Source: FEN-987 sp035524675 (lineage in GTDB: Archaea; Thermoproteota; Bathyarchaeia; 40CM-2-53-6). Taken from it: 17,056 nt of DNA. Every line of letters starts with the position of its first letter. Within the stretch, counting starts at the first letter, position 1. The notes beneath the pieces were generated by a model. That model was given only the letters and a program-made list of their open reading frames with translations. It was not told the DNA's origin and did not search any database. This document shows positions 13,826-17,056 of the stretch, piece by piece. The position numbers and the translations under genes are program-made. The DNA lies in NCBI GenBank assembly GCA_035524675.1, contig DATKOK010000166.1, positions 1 to 17,056 of the forward strand. Direction: 5' to 3'.

Positions 13826-15562
13826 CTATGACGCCTCTCCAGCGCTTGACTTCCTGCTTAGGGTGAATAGCTGACTGAGATCCAATTCCATTGCGGTCAC
13901 GGGGTTTTCGAGTTTCCAATTCTCGATCACTTGCGGGTGCACCTCACCTACCCATCCTACGTCTTTCTGACTCACTAATACATTTCCGACTCGTCCTTCT
14001 AGAAAGCTAGGCTTGCTGGTGGATTTCAGGTCAAAATTGAATCCTAGGTTGAGCATTAGAGTTTCGAGAATGGATTTCATCTCGGTGAAGTTACTCTGTG
14101 CGTGTGCTGAGACACAGGACAATTTGCGAATGTCTACTGGCTGTTCATCCGTCCATATGGTGCAATCTCCTATCTCGAATAGGTTCTGTGGGTACTGTAC
14201 GTGGGTATTGTTGGACAAGAACTCAAGCAAGCTTGGCAGTAGTTCAGGACGTAGGCACGTTAAGGTAATGACTTTGGGATTGCTGATTTCCACTAATTGG
14301 GTCTCCGGTTTATTCATCTTGGAGAATACTCGTTCCTTGTTGGTCATCATGAATGTCAGTACTTCTTGGAACCCGAACCCTACCATAAGTCCCCTTGCTC
14401 TATCAGAGTAGTCTTCTAGCGGCGACAGGCCGCCTATAGTGAGGTCTGAGGGCCATTTTGGCTCAATCTTGTTAAGGCCGTAGGCGGTTGCAATATCTTC
14501 GATTACGTCGTTAGGGTGTAGTATGTCAAGTCGATAGCATGGGATGGTCACCGTTAACGTCTTAGAGTTAAGCCGCCGAGCGTCATATCGGGCTAGTCCA
14601 AGCAGCTTGATGATTCGCGGGGGGGTCAATTCGAATCCTATGATTTCATTTACCTGTTGGATTGATAGCTGAATAGTTCTGCTTCTCATATCCGGTGTTA
14701 TCACGCGTTTTGATTTCGCGTATTTGTAGTGGATTCGCGCGGGGAACAGTTTTCCACCCCTGTCCGCGAGCGTGGTTGCGAGTATTGTTAAGCAGTTCAA
14801 TACGGTTTTCATGTTTGTGCCGGTAATTTCTACGAGTATGTTCTTGGTCTGTGGTACTATTCTTCCTAGGTCATTGGAGTTTATGATAGGTGGGAAGGAA
14901 AGGATTTGATTTTTCGCATCCATCAGAATTGGTAGTTTCTTTTGGTCCGCTAGGATTTGGCCGTACTCGATCCCCTTTGGATGTTTTTGGAGTATTTCCC
15001 GTAGTGTCATTGGATTTGTTCCCTGTAGTGGAATGAAACTTATGCTGTCAGGTTCTGCGATTCCATATCGTAGCGGCGGAGAGATGAGATCGAAGTCATA
15101 GAATCCTATTGAGGAGCGTTTTCGTTTTCGTCCGTAGCTTTGGTCGAGTTTTTCTTGAAGTTGGATTACTCCACGAATTATCTCATCGCTCAGCTTGACT
15201 CCGCGAGCGACGACGCATGCTATGTACGGTCTGATGTCTTTGAGCTCCTTGTCGACGGAAATGTCCGTGGCAATCTTGCTTGAAGCGTCATACCGCTTCA
15301 GACCTGTTTCTAATTCCAGAATTCCTCGCAGGGCACGTGCTATTCCTTCTGTGCTCCATGTGTCTGGGCGATTTGTGTCGACGTTTTCAATCTGTAATTC
15401 AGTATCGTCCTTTAGGGAGGAGGCTGCCTTGTCTCCGAAGGCGAGGTTTGAGATCTCACATTTGATTGAGTAGAAGAGTTCGTTTAACTGTTCTTCATTG
15501 CGGGGTAGTTGTTTTCCCACCAATTGTTCAAGGTCTGCCAGGTTTGATGTGATAGAGACCAC
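13826..15562 (-). CDS. pheT: Phenylalanyl-tRNA synthetase beta subunit
   Basis: The beta chain of the alpha2-beta2 synthetase that charges tRNA-Phe; it carries editing and structural domains. The archaeal-type chain is 578 residues from this start, against roughly 550 in relatives. Seen in order: the N-terminal DLEQLVGKQLP, a B3/4 editing-like region with VEITGTNMKTVLNCLTILATTLADRGG, a B5 region with FELTPPRIIKLLGL and DVIEDIATAYGLNKIEP, and a catalytic-like class II domain with GFQEVLTFMM, SNPKVITLTCLRPELLPSLLEFL, VGWVGEVHPQVIENW and MELDLS. I choose the GTG at 15562 over the ATG at 15592: it gives the family-like start M-V-S-I-T-S-N-L-A-D-L, follows a GAGG, and sits 2 nt after the pheS stop, while the ATG would overlap pheS by 28 nt and lacks a ribosome-binding site. 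Confidence 0.93.
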   Translation of the reverse strand: MVSITSNLADLEQLVGKQLPRNEEQLNELFYSIKCEISNLAFGDKAASSLKDDTELQIENVDTNRPDTWSTEGIARALRGILELETGLKRYDASSKIATDISVDKELKDIRPYIACVVARGVKLSDEIIRGVIQLQEKLDQSYGRKRKRSSIGFYDFDLISPPLRYGIAEPDSISFIPLQGTNPMTLREILQKHPKGIEYGQILADQKKLPILMDAKNQILSFPPIINSNDLGRIVPQTKNILVEITGTNMKTVLNCLTILATTLADRGGKLFPARIHYKYAKSKRVITPDMRSRTIQLSIQQVNEIIGFELTPPRIIKLLGLARYDARRLNSKTLTVTIPCYRLDILHPNDVIEDIATAYGLNKIEPKWPSDLTIGGLSPLEDYSDRARGLMVGFGFQEVLTFMMTNKERVFSKMNKPETQLVEISNPKVITLTCLRPELLPSLLEFLSNNTHVQYPQNLFEIGDCTIWTDEQPVDIRKLSCVSAHAQSNFTEMKSILETLMLNLGFNFDLKSTSKPSFLEGRVGNVLVSQKDVGWVGEVHPQVIENWKLENPVTAMELDLSQLFTLSRKSSAGEAS

Positions 15563-15564
15563 GA

Positions 15565-17056
15565 TTAGGCTGCCCTCTGTTTCCTGATCCATTCGAGGTC
15601 TTGGGAGAAGAGCATGCGAATATCATCAAGTCCGGCGTGCATCATGAATAGGCGGTCAACGCCGATTCCCCACGCGAGGACTGGTACCTTGATGCCAAGT
15701 GGGAGCGTTAGCTCTGGTCGGAAGATTCCGGAGCCGCCGAACTCTAGCCAACCGTAGCCTTTCTTGTATGCTTGGAGTTCAACGCTTGGTTCGGTGAATG
15801 GGAAGTAGTCTGGTTTGAACCTGACCTGGTCAGCTCCTGCGATCTCGACCGCGAACCGTTGGAGTACACCGAGGAGGTCGCGCAGGGAGAGGTTGGGTCC
15901 TACAACGATTCCTTCGACTTGATTGAACTCGGTAAGGTGTGTGCGGTCGACTGGGTCTGGCCTGAAGCATCGGACCACTGAGAAATATTTTCCCGGAATT
16001 TTGAGATTCTTGCTTACCAAGGTTCGAGCGCTAATGGCGGTTCCCTGGCTTCGAAGAATCATCTTCAAAGCTTCTGATCGTGAGTATTGGTATCCCCAGC
16101 CCGTTGACCCGGTCTTCCATCCGTTTTCATGAGTCTTCGCAACCGGTTCGATGAATCGTTCATATTCGCCTAATTTGCCGAGACGGTCGGTTTGTATGAG
16201 GTATAGGTCGTGGATTTCGCGGGCGGGATGATCTTGTGGCATGAATAGGGCGTCGCAGTTGAAGAACATTAGTTCTACAGTGGGGCCGGTCATTTCTTCG
16301 AATCCCAGAGCGACCAGTTTTGTCTTTAGGTCGTCAAGAAACTGGCGATACGGTTGTCTTTTGCCTGGCCAAGTGGGTGTGACGGGTGCTTCAAGGTTGT
16401 ATTTTCGGAAAGCTACGGTCTGCCATCGGTGCGTAGTGATCAGTTCGGATGTGAGTTGGCTGACTTCGGTCGGAACGGTTATTCCTTGCTGTACGGCCTG
16501 CCAGCCCTGTGGTGTTAGCTCAATGTAGCGTTTCGTATGTTTCTTGCTAATTAGCAAGCGTCTTCGCTTTAGTGTGTCAAGGTCACTTCGAAGGTCGGCG
16601 GGTAGTTCTTCGACATTGTATTCGGGCTTGGAGGCTATTAGTTCGAGGGTTTTCTCAAGTTTATTCTTGTCGGGTATCGAGTTGGCCTTAAGCACGACCT
16701 TGTTGAGGTGAGTTGAAACGTCGCACCAGCGTGAATTCTTGACCCAGCCGAGCACGATGGGGGCGAGAGCGGGCTGGATATCGGCATGCTTCAAGGCCTG
16801 TTCGAGCAGCGTTTCTCCGCCCAGATCCATTACGGCCTGCAAAAGCCTTCGCTCTGGCAAGCCGCGTTTCGCATAATCCATTCCTTCGTCCGTGAGATGT
16901 ACGGTCACCTGGTCAGACTCTGACACTTTCACTAATTGTTTCTCTTGGAGGACTGCGAGCGCGCGTGTCGCTGACGCGTTGTCGTGTCCTGAATTTGAGA
17001 TAAGCTCGTCGAATGAGGAGTTGCCGCCTGTTCTTTGCAAGGCTCTCATGACGGCG
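15565..17056 (-). CDS. pheS: Phenylalanyl-tRNA synthetase alpha subunit (5' end outside window)
   Basis: The catalytic alpha chain of PheRS, class II. Numbering from the ATG at 17049: N-terminal winged-helix tRNA-binding domains (about 1-190, with SFDELISNSGHDNASATRALAVL), then the catalytic core with TGPTVELMFFNCDALFMPQDHPAR (254-277, motif 1 region), YFSVVRCFRPDPVDRTHLTEFNQ (355-377, motif 2) and GGSGIFRPELTLPLG with AWGIGVDRLFMM (438-470, motif 3). Relatives carry roughly ten residues before the RALQRTGG stretch, and the frame stays open through the last visible codons (GCC GTC before the ATG), so the true start most likely lies beyond the right edge. It is first in the pheS-pheT unit. Confidence 0.94.
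   Translation of the reverse strand, partial: AVMRALQRTGGNSSFDELISNSGHDNASATRALAVLQEKQLVKVSESDQVTVHLTDEGMDYAKRGLPERRLLQAVMDLGGETLLEQALKHADIQPALAPIVLGWVKNSRWCDVSTHLNKVVLKANSIPDKNKLEKTLELIASKPEYNVEELPADLRSDLDTLKRRRLLISKKHTKRYIELTPQGWQAVQQGITVPTEVSQLTSELITTHRWQTVAFRKYNLEAPVTPTWPGKRQPYRQFLDDLKTKLVALGFEEMTGPTVELMFFNCDALFMPQDHPAREIHDLYLIQTDRLGKLGEYERFIEPVAKTHENGWKTGSTGWGYQYSRSEALKMILRSQGTAISARTLVSKNLKIPGKYFSVVRCFRPDPVDRTHLTEFNQVEGIVVGPNLSLRDLLGVLQRFAVEIAGADQVRFKPDYFPFTEPSVELQAYKKGYGWLEFGGSGIFRPELTLPLGIKVPVLAWGIGVDRLFMMHAGLDDIRMLFSQDLEWIRKQRAA

Noticed and set aside
14013..14411. 132-codon plus-strand open frame opposite pheT.
   Set aside because: It lies within the conserved catalytic-like domain of pheT on the other strand and shows no domain or start signal.
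1337..17056. A defence island, mobile element or CRISPR system.
   Set aside because: All recognisable genes are core functions, and I saw no transposase, integrase, nuclease-helicase cluster or spaced direct repeats.

Overview
The window reads as a gene-dense piece of an archaeal chromosome. The evidence is an archaeal 7S (SRP) RNA, an aRF1/eRF1-type release factor, archaeal DnaG (TOPRIM) primase, archaeal/eukaryotic-type TyrRS and PheRS, ribosomal protein uS11, TATA-box promoters about 25 nt from starts or leaders, and frequent TTG/GTG start codons. The lineage is less certain. A B-family polymerase, a lone uS11 gene and roughly even base composition would fit a TACK-type (Thermoproteota, for example Bathyarchaeia- or Nitrososphaeria-like) mesophile, but that is inference. 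No IS element, CRISPR array, tRNA or phage gene was seen.

Layout. Positions 57-352 (minus) hold the SRP RNA with its own TATA box. Positions 408-2530 (minus) hold a site-2 protease (M50) gene followed 5 nt later by a TtuA/NcsA-type tRNA thiolase. Positions 2693-2836 (plus) may hold a 47-residue protein. Positions 2837-3813 (minus) hold pyrH (UMP kinase) and a winged-helix regulator. The release-factor gene prf1 runs divergently (3921-5183, plus) and collides end to end with a serine hydroxymethyltransferase-like gene (5180-6376, minus), which lies downstream of rps11 (6459-6860, minus). A GNAT acetyltransferase and a B-family DNA polymerase (6934-9716, plus) overlap by ATGA and converge on dnaG (9713-10924, minus). 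A bacterial-type gap gene (11103-12101, plus) converges on a TOPRIM protein/tyrS pair (12103-13657, minus). pheS-pheT (13826 to the right edge, minus) closes the window, and pheS runs off the edge.

Functionally most of this is core information processing: translation (SRP RNA, prf1, rps11, tyrS, pheST, tRNA thiolation), replication/repair/RNA turnover (polB, dnaG, TOPRIM protein) and nucleotide, one-carbon and central carbon metabolism (pyrH, glyA-like, gap).

I found no multi-gene system that looks new. The points most worth attention are a B-family polymerase that has lost every 3'-5' exonuclease catalytic residue but keeps all polymerase motifs, an SHMT homologue missing hallmark active-site features, a bacterial-type GAPDH in an archaeal background, two perfect inverted repeats at promoters, and four convergent gene pairs with essentially no intergenic space.
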